From Dendrophyllia cribrosa (taxonomy: Eukaryota; Cnidaria; Anthozoa; Scleractinia; Dendrophylliidae), in assembly GCA_024195265.1 (NCBI GenBank), contig JAJLRJ010000007.1:33289242-33353241 (forward strand): a stretch of 64,000 bases of DNA. Direction: 5' to 3'. The notes under the pieces are model-generated. The model worked only from the letters and a program-made list of their open reading frames with translations, was not told the origin of the DNA and did no database searches. This document shows, one piece after another, positions 18,997-27,169 of this stretch. How positions within the stretch are numbered: the first letter of the stretch is position 1; each line of letters begins with the position of its first letter. The translations under genes were made by a program, and so were the position numbers.

Positions 18997-19597
18997 ACAA
19001 ATTCTTTACCATATCAAGAGCTAGTGGAATTCCAATGGATGCCAGCATAGTTCCTAAAAATCCACCAGACTGTTTTGCGGATGGTTTCATCACCAACTGT
19101 CCTCCTGATTGGAGGGCAACCAAAATGTCCTGTTTCTGTTTATTTGTTAACAAATGTTTATTGTCAATCAGTTTCTGAATTTTATTTTGGGGAATGAGAA
19201 ATCCACCCACTTGACCCGCTCCCTTTCCACTGATTGCTTTTACAACTTGACTCGCTCCTTCACTCGCTAAACCAGCCAATGCTGACAACCCAAGTGTTTT
19301 ACCCAGGGTGGGTATCAGTGTTTTAGCCAAAGGAACATTAGCAGAAAATAGACTTCCACCTTGTTTCATTACTTTTCTAATTTGTGTTTTTGTTATCTTA
19401 ATCTCAACTCCATTTCCCAGAGATTTTGCTTTTGCGATTCTTTTAATTTGATTAGTTGTCAGCATCAGTTCATCATTTCCACTTGTTTGATTTCGTCCCA
19501 ATCTCAGGGTGATAGGCATGTTTGTTCTGAATGCTCTTCCAAGCTTTTCTTTTTGCCCTTTAGACAAATTTATTTTATATGGGTGATATGTTGTCAT
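18845..19597 (-). CDS. Hydrophobic minor-virion-type protein, C-terminus frameshifted
   Basis: The start is placed at MTTYHPYKINLSKGQ, which aligns with MTTYYEYGVKLSQGQ in Polinton B. It has a basic N-terminal half, GGSL and GGFL motifs, and a hydrophobic helix (GTMLASIGIPLALDMVKNLF), resembling membrane-active internal virion proteins; function not known. Compared with Polinton B the frame is lost in an A9 tract near 18884-18892. A conserved tail ending NIPILGAIL, present in another frame, is therefore missing from the observed ORF. This is either a homopolymer indel or slippage. Confidence 0.75.
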   Translation of the reverse strand: MTTYHPYKINLSKGQKEKLGRAFRTNMPITLRLGRNQTSGNDELMLTTNQIKRIAKAKSLGNGVEIKITKTQIRKVMKQGGSLFSANVPLAKTLIPTLGKTLGLSALAGLASEGASQVVKAISGKGAGQVGGFLIPQNKIQKLIDNKHLLTNKQKQDILVALQSGGQLVMKPSAKQSGGFLGTMLASIGIPLALDMVKNLFGKGAPRVGRPKGKGAPRLGAYPPPPFIGNWGRNPVGMGKKNQKKAKDFC

Positions 19598-19638
19598 TTT
19601 TAATGATAACATATGTTTTCACTCCGCTTCGCTCCGCT

Positions 19639-20925
19639 TCACGCAATGACCAGCTCATTTCCAACTTTATCAATCTTAGCTGTTTCCTCATAAAGAACCA
19701 CTGCATGCACATTGAAGTTTGCAGCCGCATTGGCATTCAGTGTATATCTAAATATCAACTGCTTGGGATCTCGTGTTGGTTTTTCAGCTTGGTAAGACAA
19801 GTCGAAATAAATGAGGCTATAAAGTGATTGAAAGTTAGCCAAATTCAACTGAGTCCCAGTGTTGAAGTCATTTTTCCTCATTGCATAAGCCATGACATCA
19901 TTGAAGATTATGACTTTTGATTCTGTATCATAGTCAGTTTCAGGATAAAACACTCCATTTCCATACTCCAATCTGCAAGTTGACAAGGATGAGTTCGCAT
20001 TTGCTGCATTCAGCTTGAAAGTGTCCATCAAATATGGAGAGTCTTCTGCAGGGTTATTATGGGGTGCATCGGATCTTTTCAGCCAGACAAAAATATGCCT
20101 TACATTATCAATGCTCGCTGAAATCTGGAAGAACCCTGATGATCGTGTAGGAGCTGATTGTTCATATGTTTCTCTCAGATACTTCCATTGCGATTCTTTC
20201 AGGAATGAACTGACAAATTTGTCATAAAGAGAATCTTTGGGAGACAGTTTTGGCACCGAAAGCAAAAATCTGTTGATAACAACTCTTCCATCAGCAGCAG
20301 CAGCAGCCTTATGAATTAATTCAGAATCCTGTTGAAGATTAATTTCAAATTGCAGCTGCATTGGGACCAACATCCTATCTTCCAGTTCTTCGAAAAAGGA
20401 GAAACGATTCAGGGGGATAATGCAATTAACATCTTTAGCACCTTCAGTCCCATCGTCTTGAAGTGCTTGAGTTTGTATTCTCCTCGCTTCAAATCCTGTG
20501 TTATTCGCAGCTGTTGTCGCATTCACATCCAAATACCAGAAACTGTTCTTTGCTACTGATCTGCTGAAGTCATCTGAGTATTCCAACAGATTTTTAACAA
20601 AAGTAACTTTATGCAGATTGTCAGGTTCGTAAACAATCTTCCCTGCAGATCGGATGGTCATGTGTTTTATCAGGGAATGTGAGCCATTTATGACTGTTAT
20701 CCTATCAGCAGCAGCATATCCAGCACCATCTGCTAATTTCTGGAGTTGAAATTGCACTTCAAAATAAGCGTTATGCCAGTCATAAAACGCTGATCTGTCA
20801 TTAATGGTGAATTTATAACCATTTTTCGTTTGATGTTGCCCATTTGCTGGGGCTCTGAGTACATCATCCAACTGGAATCTTACTAATTCATTTCTTTGGA
20901 GATATTCATTCGATCGAAAAGCCAT
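19639..20925 (-). CDS. Major capsid protein (double jelly-roll type)
   Basis: A 428-aa protein starting MAFRSNEYLQRNELVRFQLD. It is beta-rich throughout, with YDWHNAYFEVQFQL near the N-terminus and LIFRYTLNANAAANFNVHAV near the C-terminus, the pattern of Polinton/adintovirus capsids. Polinton B carries a clear homologue at 55175-56485 with the same gene neighbours. It is expected to form pseudo-hexameric trimers of an icosahedral shell. The ORF is intact. Assignment rests on motif memory, length (about 430 aa) and context. Confidence 0.88.
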   Translation of the reverse strand: MAFRSNEYLQRNELVRFQLDDVLRAPANGQHQTKNGYKFTINDRSAFYDWHNAYFEVQFQLQKLADGAGYAAADRITVINGSHSLIKHMTIRSAGKIVYEPDNLHKVTFVKNLLEYSDDFSRSVAKNSFWYLDVNATTAANNTGFEARRIQTQALQDDGTEGAKDVNCIIPLNRFSFFEELEDRMLVPMQLQFEINLQQDSELIHKAAAAADGRVVINRFLLSVPKLSPKDSLYDKFVSSFLKESQWKYLRETYEQSAPTRSSGFFQISASIDNVRHIFVWLKRSDAPHNNPAEDSPYLMDTFKLNAANANSSLSTCRLEYGNGVFYPETDYDTESKVIIFNDVMAYAMRKNDFNTGTQLNLANFQSLYSLIYFDLSYQAEKPTRDPKQLIFRYTLNANAAANFNVHAVVLYEETAKIDKVGNELVIA

Positions 20926-20939
20926 TTTAATAGATTATT

Positions 20940-22085
20940 TTAAATTCCTTGGCCACTGATAAGTCTATTCAAGATATCATTTGCACTTTCTCTCTGTGGT
21001 TGTTTCGCTGGGAGTGATTGTGGTTTTCGTCCTCGTTTCGCAGATGGTTTTCCAATCTTCATGTTTCCCAGTTTTTTCATAATCAAATCACCTGATTTTT
21101 CAACTGCCATTTTGCCCACTTTTTCTCCAGCGTGAGAAATTCCTGCGTCCAATGCTTTTTTCGCAAATGGTTTCACAACTTTCTTGAGAATTCCTTTCAT
21201 AGCTGGTCCTGCCATCTTTTTCAGTGGCTTGAAGATGGAATCAAAAATGATTCCTGTTCCTTTGTGCTTATAAACAAACTTCCCCAGTTTGGGGTGATAA
21301 TAACGAGAAAATTCATATGCTTTCATTTTAAGTCTTTTTTTTAATATCAATGAGAATGCTGTGTCTGCCCCATTCAGGTTAACAATTCGCCTTCGGCCAT
21401 CCGTGATATAGATTCGAATGGAGCTTATTGTGTTTTTATTCACGGGGCAGAATGCTATTTTTATGGGTTCGCGCTCAAAACTATATGATGCCTGTAGAAC
21501 AGATGTGGAAAAGGAATAGATGATATCAGTCTCTTCCCCATCCACAAGTGAGTCATTTGTCAAATCACAATGAATGTTCAACATATCAGTATCTTGACTG
21601 AGATTTGGAACTTTAGGGCCAACATTAACTTTCTCCTTCAGAATCTTTTTATCAAACCCCACAAGCTCCCCGAAATTCGATTGGGTGAAATCCAGTTGAT
21701 AATTTTCAGCCAATGTGATTGTCACTCTGAAAGTTTCATTGCTGAAGGCCAGATTGATTGGAAAAACATCTTTTTTTCCAGATTCTTTCACCACTGTTGC
21801 TTCCCGAATGAAATCATTTATCCCAGAATACTCCCAAACTCCAGCAGGAAAAGCAATATCGGAAAATGTTTTCCCACCATCAGAGGAAAACCTGATCAGT
21901 TGATTTTCATATTGTGGATTGATGTTATACCACGTAAAACTCATATTGATAATTCGTTTCAGCCCAACAACATATTGTTCATTTCGATCAAGAATAATTG
22001 GACGATTAAATTTTGTTGTGAAATCTGCAGGTTTGTTTTGTCTGTTCTTAACAGCGTAAGATGACAGGACGATTTCTCTTTCCAT
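20940..22085 (-). CDS. Minor capsid (penton-like) protein with fused basic C-terminal region
   Basis: The start is taken at MEREIVLSSYAVKNRQN, 1 bp after the upstream stop. The first ~245 residues are beta-rich (DFTTKFNRPIIL, FTWYNINPQYENQ, FPAGVWEYSGI) and match the separate 253-aa protein of Polinton B, a single-jelly-roll penton candidate. The C-terminal ~130 residues (IFDSIFKPLKKMAGPAMKGI, then Lys-rich helices) match a separate 123-aa protein there. The join falls at an A8 tract (about 21338); a 1-nt change would give a stop overlapping the ATG of MKAYEF. The fusion may thus be an indel, slippage or real. Confidence 0.78.
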   Translation of the reverse strand: MEREIVLSSYAVKNRQNKPADFTTKFNRPIILDRNEQYVVGLKRIINMSFTWYNINPQYENQLIRFSSDGGKTFSDIAFPAGVWEYSGINDFIREATVVKESGKKDVFPINLAFSNETFRVTITLAENYQLDFTQSNFGELVGFDKKILKEKVNVGPKVPNLSQDTDMLNIHCDLTNDSLVDGEETDIIYSFSTSVLQASYSFEREPIKIAFCPVNKNTISSIRIYITDGRRRIVNLNGADTAFSLILKKRLKMKAYEFSRYYHPKLGKFVYKHKGTGIIFDSIFKPLKKMAGPAMKGILKKVVKPFAKKALDAGISHAGEKVGKMAVEKSGDLIMKKLGNMKIGKPSAKRGRKPQSLPAKQPQRESANDILNRLISGQGI

Positions 22086-22086
22086 T

Positions 22087-23118
22087 TTATGTTTTGAAAT
22101 AGGTTTTGTACAGTTTTTCATGCTGAGGTCTGTTAATCACTGACTCTTTCAGGAGAATATCGAGAATTGCAACTCCTTCATTTCTCACGTCGATGTTAGA
22201 GTTCCCAGCAAGGATAGAGCCGACAATGACTTCAAGTTTCTGGAGAAGATCTTTTGAATCTTTGAAAAATGAGATGCCACGTCCGTATCGTTTTCGGGCT
22301 CCAGAGCCTTTAAATGACTTGAGTTTGTTTCTATAATAGTTCATGTAGTCATTCAGTACTTTTCTTTTACCCTTTATGGCCTGCCTTTCTATATCCCTTT
22401 CATTTTTAGTTATTCTACCTTCATTGAATTTTTTGTTCAGATAACTGTTACGGTTGTTCAGTTGTGCTCTTATATTATAAGCCGGCTTTATAATGCTGTT
22501 TGCAATTAAATTTTTTTTCTTTTCTACTGGAACATTTGACTGAGCTAAGACTTTATCTGTTTTGCTATAATTTGCTAAACCCATCTTATCTAGCATGTTA
22601 TTAATTATATCTTCTTCAATATCTTGTTGAGCATCTTCCCATCCTTCAACTTCCTCTTCTTCTTCATCATCTTCTTCATCATCTTCTTCATCATCTTCTT
22701 CCACTTCATAATCAGGAACGGTCGATTTATATACAGATGATTCACCTTCTAACTCTTCCAGTACTTCTTCGTATGTTGGGGGTCTTACTGGAATTTGCTT
22801 AGCTGTTTGTGATGATACAATCTCATCATCATCAAACAAACCGCCAACTTCCATCTCTTCAAATGGATCGACTTCGGGATAATAATCAATGTCCGTGGGT
22901 TTGGCTTTTCCAACTTTCTTTTTCCCGGGAAGTGGTATTAAATTCGATGCAATAACATCATCCAGTTTCGATGTGATGGGTTTGAACATTTTTTCAAATC
23001 CGATTTGACTTGTTTCTTCACCCAACTTTTTCTTGGTGATGACATCGTGAACAAAGTTGATTTTTCGGCCCAAATCAGATTTGCTTTTAGCCATTTCATT
23101 CCATTTCAATAAACTCAT
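22087..23118 (-). CDS. Conserved Polinton protein with PPxY motif (343 aa), unknown
   Basis: The start is set at MSLLKWNEMAKSK, because upstream codons translate a 12-bp satellite. There is a PPTYEEV motif near residue 115, a long Asp/Glu run (about 160-185), a basic middle segment and a C-terminal domain (VIVGSILAGNS...RPQHEKLYKTYF) clearly shared with 57674-58780 of Polinton B. PPxY motifs recruit WW-domain ubiquitin ligases in retroviral Gag and adenovirus pVI; that role here is inference. It ends 1 bp before the penton ATG. Confidence 0.75.
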   Translation of the reverse strand: MSLLKWNEMAKSKSDLGRKINFVHDVITKKKLGEETSQIGFEKMFKPITSKLDDVIASNLIPLPGKKKVGKAKPTDIDYYPEVDPFEEMEVGGLFDDDEIVSSQTAKQIPVRPPTYEEVLEELEGESSVYKSTVPDYEVEEDDEEDDEEDDEEEEEVEGWEDAQQDIEEDIINNMLDKMGLANYSKTDKVLAQSNVPVEKKKNLIANSIIKPAYNIRAQLNNRNSYLNKKFNEGRITKNERDIERQAIKGKRKVLNDYMNYYRNKLKSFKGSGARKRYGRGISFFKDSKDLLQKLEVIVGSILAGNSNIDVRNEGVAILDILLKESVINRPQHEKLYKTYFKT

Positions 23119-23213
23119 TTTAAATCCACAAATATGATGTTGAATATGATGTTGAATATGATGTTGAATATGATGTTGAATATGATGTTGAATATGATGT
23201 TGAATATAATAAA
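23119..23213. promoter_or_regulatory. Divergent intergenic region with 12-bp tandem repeat
   Basis: About six copies of a 12-bp unit (atgttgaatatg) lie between the leftward structural genes and the rightward ATPase gene. Polinton B has a different direct repeat in the equivalent place. A bidirectional promoter is the natural inference. Confidence 0.55.
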
Positions 23214-23846
23214 ATGAAGATTCCAAATTATGATTGTCAGGATCCAATTACAAATTTTCGACAGCTTTATCCTTTCATGCCTGATCAAGCTTTCAGAATG
23301 TTGATCTGCGGCCCTTCAGGATCGGGGAAAACAAATGTTCTCCTGGATATGATTTTGAGATTGTTGTATTATGATAAAATTTATCTCTATGCGAAAAATC
23401 TTAACCAAGCTAAATATCAACATCTTCTGAAAACATTTCGCCCAATCAGCAAAGAAGCTGGGTATGATGTTGTGGAGGCATCCCCAGATGAAATCATCCC
23501 AGTTTCTGAATTGTCAGGGGAGAATCAAAAGCTGGTTGTTTTCGATGATTTTGTTTGCGAAAAGAATCAAAAACCCCTGGTTGATTATTTTATCCAAGGC
23601 AGGCATAAGAATTGTTCTGTGATTTATCTTTCACAAAGTTATTTCCAAACACCAAAAGATATCCGCCTGAATTGTTCTCATTTTTGCATCTTTGAATTCC
23701 CCAGCAACAATGAAGTTTCCCTACTCTGTAGGGAGACACAAGTTAGCAAAGAAGATTATAAAAAAGCAACGCATGATCCGTTCTCTTTCCTCTATGTGGA
23801 TAAGCCGAGGAAATTCATTGCCAAAAACTTTGATGAAAGACTTTAA
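23214..23846 (+). CDS. Genome-packaging ATPase (FtsK/HerA, A32-like)
   Basis: A 210-aa protein beginning MKIPNYDCQDP. Walker A is GPSGSGKTNV (about residues 32-41) and Walker B is KLVVFDDF (about 104-111). IYLSQSYFQTPKDIRLNCSH is the sensor/arginine-region block typical of Polinton and adeno-like packaging ATPases. It pumps or encapsidates element DNA into capsids. It is the first gene of the rightward set, with the fibre gene 1 bp downstream. A homologue with the same start (MKIPNYD) is at 58912. Confidence 0.93.
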   Translation: MKIPNYDCQDPITNFRQLYPFMPDQAFRMLICGPSGSGKTNVLLDMILRLLYYDKIYLYAKNLNQAKYQHLLKTFRPISKEAGYDVVEASPDEIIPVSELSGENQKLVVFDDFVCEKNQKPLVDYFIQGRHKNCSVIYLSQSYFQTPKDIRLNCSHFCIFEFPSNNEVSLLCRETQVSKEDYKKATHDPFSFLYVDKPRKFIAKNFDERL

Positions 23847-23847
23847 A

Positions 23848-25659
23848 ATGAGCTATTCAAATGGATTGCTTTCTGAAACAACAAGCACTTCCCGAGGGGG
23901 TCGAGATGGAAAAGATGGATTACCAGGAGTTGGTTTTAAGCTGACATCCACAGGGGATTATGACATGTCAAACAGAAAACTAGTTAATGTCGCTGAAGGA
24001 ACAGGAAATGGTGATGCAGTTACAAAACATCAAGTTGACACGCTAGACAGAAGTGTGGAAACCAAACTGATTCAACTGAGAGCAGATTCTTTGCAGGTTG
24101 ATGGATCCTCCCATATGACTGGAGAACTAGATCTCAGGGGAAAGAAACTGATTCTTCCTGGAGAGATTGACATGGATCGGAAACTGATCACAAATCTGGA
24201 CACAGATGAATCAAATGATCTTTCCGCGGTGAATATGGTGACGCTGAAGAAGTTCCACCCAAATACTCCAGCACATACTCATGAAGTAACGAAAGACATC
24301 GATTTAAAAGAACTTTTCAATGTTGTCAAATCAAAGCAACAAACTTATGCTGATTTATCGGCGAACTATAACAATCTGATCTCCTATGATGACGCAAAGA
24401 ATGTCTTTCTCAGTCGGAAAGAAACATTCCCAATGGAAACAAGTCTTGATATGGGAAACCAATTTGTTTATAACGTGAAAGATCCAACAGCAATCGATCA
24501 AGCAGCCAACAAAAAATATGTGGACACGGCAGTCTCCGGGCTGGCAGCTAATAAGCTTTCTTTATCAGGTGGAACAATGACAGGGCAACTTGATATGGGA
24601 TCGGAGAAAATCATTGGTCTTCCCGATCCAAAAACATCCAATGAAGCAACATCAAAACAATATGTTGATACACAGCTAAATGAGAAGACAGTAGCTCTGG
24701 CAGAGGAACTGATCAAAACAGAAGCTGACCTTAAAAAATATGTCAATGAATCGCATATATCTTCAACCTCCCACTTGAAGGATGAATTCCGGTATTTGAT
24801 GGAGGATGTGGATGAATCCAGCTCTGAACATAATATGACAGTGACTGGTTTGTCTGATTTTGCAAGTTCACCACATCATTTTAATAAGAAGGCTTTCAAT
24901 TTGAAAATAACAAAAGATGTTTTTAATGAATACTCTGGGCGACTTGGATTCCATATGCTGAAGCTTCCAGAAGGGGAATATACGATTTGCATTGAATTCT
25001 TCCCCGCTTCCATGACGGGTGTGAGCGTTGACGTGGTTTCCACGAGCTTGAATATCAATCAACAATCAACGAAGAAGTTTTCCAACTATTCTCGATCAAT
25101 CATTCACATGCATAAATGGCAGATTTCTCCCCCTGAATTCATCTATTTGGATCTGAAATGGCAAGGAACACCATCATCAGCTGTTCAAGGCCCAGCAAAT
25201 CTGATTATTTATGGCGTCAAAGGTTCTCAATCAGATGTGCCAAGTTCTGTTTATGATGCTCCCTTTGTTTATGAAAATCAGACGATGACTATGCAAACTG
25301 ATTTAGATATGAATGGTCATCAACTAATCGGAAATAAATCATCTTTTTTCTTGAGTGAGCATCTGGGTCAGCCAGCATTATATATCAAATTTAATGGGGA
25401 TGATGATGATTTGTTGATTCCCATTGATTGTACCTTAAAGTCAATTGTTACTTATGCTACGCATCGAGGCTACCCATCTTATCCGCCCATCAGCGTTGAA
25501 ATTGTAAAAAGAACCTTCACATCACCCAAAGACGGCAGAACACAAACCATACCGATTAATCTCCCATTGAAGGAATTGGATTCTATTCAGGTCAGACCGT
25601 TCACCACAAACCCTCCCACATCTTTTAGTTACCGGGTTTCTTTATTGTTTGAAGTCTAA
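23848..25659 (+). CDS. Fibre-like protein with beta-repeat shaft
   Basis: It starts MSYSNGLLSET, 1 bp after the ATPase stop; the frame is open further upstream, but that part overlaps the ATPase. After a short collagen-like GRDGKDGLPG come repeated units of the form LDMxxxKIxNLxxP..DAxxKxYVD (about residues 25-240), as in phage and adenovirus-like tail fibres. A coiled segment follows, then a C-terminal beta-rich head (LPEGEYTICIEFFP...LIIYGVKGSQSDV). It is probably the host-contact spike. Positions 24601-24840 match Polinton B almost exactly. Confidence 0.82.
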   Translation: MSYSNGLLSETTSTSRGGRDGKDGLPGVGFKLTSTGDYDMSNRKLVNVAEGTGNGDAVTKHQVDTLDRSVETKLIQLRADSLQVDGSSHMTGELDLRGKKLILPGEIDMDRKLITNLDTDESNDLSAVNMVTLKKFHPNTPAHTHEVTKDIDLKELFNVVKSKQQTYADLSANYNNLISYDDAKNVFLSRKETFPMETSLDMGNQFVYNVKDPTAIDQAANKKYVDTAVSGLAANKLSLSGGTMTGQLDMGSEKIIGLPDPKTSNEATSKQYVDTQLNEKTVALAEELIKTEADLKKYVNESHISSTSHLKDEFRYLMEDVDESSSEHNMTVTGLSDFASSPHHFNKKAFNLKITKDVFNEYSGRLGFHMLKLPEGEYTICIEFFPASMTGVSVDVVSTSLNINQQSTKKFSNYSRSIIHMHKWQISPPEFIYLDLKWQGTPSSAVQGPANLIIYGVKGSQSDVPSSVYDAPFVYENQTMTMQTDLDMNGHQLIGNKSSFFLSEHLGQPALYIKFNGDDDDLLIPIDCTLKSIVTYATHRGYPSYPPISVEIVKRTFTSPKDGRTQTIPINLPLKELDSIQVRPFTTNPPTSFSYRVSLLFEV

Positions 25660-25661
25660 AA

Positions 25662-26186
25662 ATGAGCATCAAAAGAATTAAATCTTTACGACCAAGCAGT
25701 GATCAACGAAGGCAGAGCATCTTCAATTTCAACCACATTGACCCCAACATTGAGGAAGAAGAACTGGAAGAGATCAAGCAACTCTTCCGATTCTATCACA
25801 AAAGATTTTGGTGTTTGAAAAGAGCTCACAAACATTTCAAAAAGATGAATTTGTTTGTGAATTTGACGTCTTCCGCTCTTGTTGCGATTGGTGCAATTGC
25901 TGGAGGAGTGACAATGAATCCTGTGATTTTGGGAGTGATTTCAGGTGCAGGATTGGTTGTCAAAACAGGGAATGAAATGAAGAAATATGGAAACAAAATT
26001 GAAATGACAAAGTTCGCGTTCACAACCTATGAGAAAACATTGACTGATCTGCGTTTTGCTTTGAGAAGTGGAAAATTCATTCGAAATGAATTCCTTCCAG
26101 CAATGGAGGTGGTTGATGGGATTGTGATTGATTTGGGATTGGATTTGGAGAAGTTTGAGAAGAAATATGATTTATTGTTTGAGTGA
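25662..26186 (+). CDS. Membrane-anchored Polinton protein (174 aa), unknown
   Basis: It begins 2 bp after the fibre stop. The N-terminal part has IFNFNHIDPNIEEEELEEI and FYHKRFWCLKRA, followed by a long hydrophobic stretch (LVAIGAIAGGVTMNPVILGV), then a helical C-terminus. Polinton B encodes a close homologue truncated at its 3' end (62088-62450). The position after the fibre suggests a virion or membrane-association role, but no function is known to me. Confidence 0.75.
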   Translation: MSIKRIKSLRPSSDQRRQSIFNFNHIDPNIEEEELEEIKQLFRFYHKRFWCLKRAHKHFKKMNLFVNLTSSALVAIGAIAGGVTMNPVILGVISGAGLVVKTGNEMKKYGNKIEMTKFAFTTYEKTLTDLRFALRSGKFIRNEFLPAMEVVDGIVIDLGLDLEKFEKKYDLLFE

Positions 26187-26188
26187 TC

Positions 26189-26446
26189 TCATATCACATT
26201 CCCAAGCGATGAGGGTTCCATAAACAGTTCAACAATTTCTGATGCTGAGAACTCACCGTAATCAAAATCATCTCCATTAAAATCATATTCCGTGAACATA
26301 TTAATTAAGTCCTCTGGGTGTTCACCTCTTTCTCTAATTTTTAGAATAATTTCTATCGCCAAATCATCCAGAAATCCGAGATTCATCAATTCTATAATAT
26401 AATCACTGTCTTCCATCGTTCTTTCGAAATCTTCTTCTTCTTCCAT
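26189..26446 (-). CDS. Small acidic protein (85 aa), unknown
   Basis: The start is placed at MEEEEDFERTMED. The protein is acidic and helical (IIELMNLGFLDDLAIEIILK), with a Phe/Asp-rich tail. Its stop lies 2 bp from the convergent membrane-protein stop, a tight packing typical of this element. It may be a regulator; not recognised. Confidence 0.5.
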   Translation of the reverse strand: MEEEEDFERTMEDSDYIIELMNLGFLDDLAIEIILKIRERGEHPEDLINMFTEYDFNGDDFDYGEFSASEIVELFMEPSSLGNVI

Positions 26447-26688
26447 TTTTAAATAAAAAAAATTTATTTTTTTTTCTCCAAAGAAAATGAATGTCATCCT
26501 CCGCATTTCACGCATCTTTTGTGGAAATTGTCAATCAATTCTTGTTTTGTAACAAAATTCCATGGAAACGTTTCAGCGTTTGATGACTTTGAAGATGAAG
26601 AAGAAGAGGATTGATTTTTCATTTCTTGGAAATGAAAATTCAATGAGGGAAAAAAAATCAAACTTTTTCAATGATGTCTACAAAGTCT
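26447..26688. other. Short AT-rich gap
   Basis: No supported gene was seen between the small acidic gene and the HTH gene. Confidence 0.4.
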
Positions 26689-27129
26689 TTATGATTTGCA
26701 AAAACTGAAGTGTGATTTGTGGTTGATTTTAGTCTTTTGAATGATTTTTGTATCCCTCAATCTATCAATAAGGAAATCAAATTCAGGAGATTTCCATGTG
26801 ATGCGGTGAGAGATCTCCTCCGAATCAAGGAAATGGTTTTTCTTCCTGAGAATTTGGTTGAAAAAAACTGTGTTTGAAATTCCAAACTTTTTTAGTTCAT
26901 CACAATCACAAATATCTTCTCCATCAACTTGGAAAAAGGGTTCATCTATCATTTCTTCCTGAATGAAGAAAACTTTTTTGTCTGATTTTCTGGTGAACTT
27001 TTTGTTTTCTGAATTGTTTTTGATGAACCTCCAAATGGTGGAATTCGGAATGCCAGTTTTTTCTGATGCTTCTTTGAATGTGAAAAAAATCTGCTTTTCT
27101 TTTCCTTCTTCCTGGATTGAAAACTTCAT
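26689..27129 (-). CDS. Helix-turn-helix protein, candidate regulator (146 aa)
   Basis: The start is set at MKFSIQEEG because its leader is an exact mirror of the PolB leader. FKEASEKTGIPNSTIWRFIK reads as a helix-turn-helix of the NUMOD/IENR or viral type, followed by a basic wing (KKFTRKSDKKVFFI). The C-terminal part is acidic then basic. It is divergent from PolB with 37 bp between start codons, so it could control PolB. An ATG at 27144 would add five residues. Function is inference. Confidence 0.6.
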   Translation of the reverse strand: MKFSIQEEGKEKQIFFTFKEASEKTGIPNSTIWRFIKNNSENKKFTRKSDKKVFFIQEEMIDEPFFQVDGEDICDCDELKKFGISNTVFFNQILRKKNHFLDSEEISHRITWKSPEFDFLIDRLRDTKIIQKTKINHKSHFSFCKS

Positions 27130-27169
27130 TTTGAATGAAAACATTTTTTTTTCTTTTTCATTCAAAATG
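27127..27169. promoter_or_regulatory. 15-bp perfect inverted repeat carrying both start codons
   Basis: CATTTTGAATGAAAA (27127-27141) and TTTTCATTCAAAATG (27155-27169) are exact reverse complements. Each includes the start codon of one of two divergent genes (HTH protein left, PolB right), with a 13-bp T-rich spacer. It looks like an operator or symmetrical initiation element. Confidence 0.7.

Noticed and set aside
23119..23247. N-terminal IQHH repeats on the 22087-23118 protein
   Set aside because: They come from a 12-bp tandem repeat upstream of a better ATG (23118), and Polinton B has no such extension.
26963..27166. N-terminal extension of PolB upstream of 27167
   Set aside because: Those codons overlap the HTH gene on the other strand, and the ATG at 27167 begins a SAP-like domain and lies in the mirrored leader.
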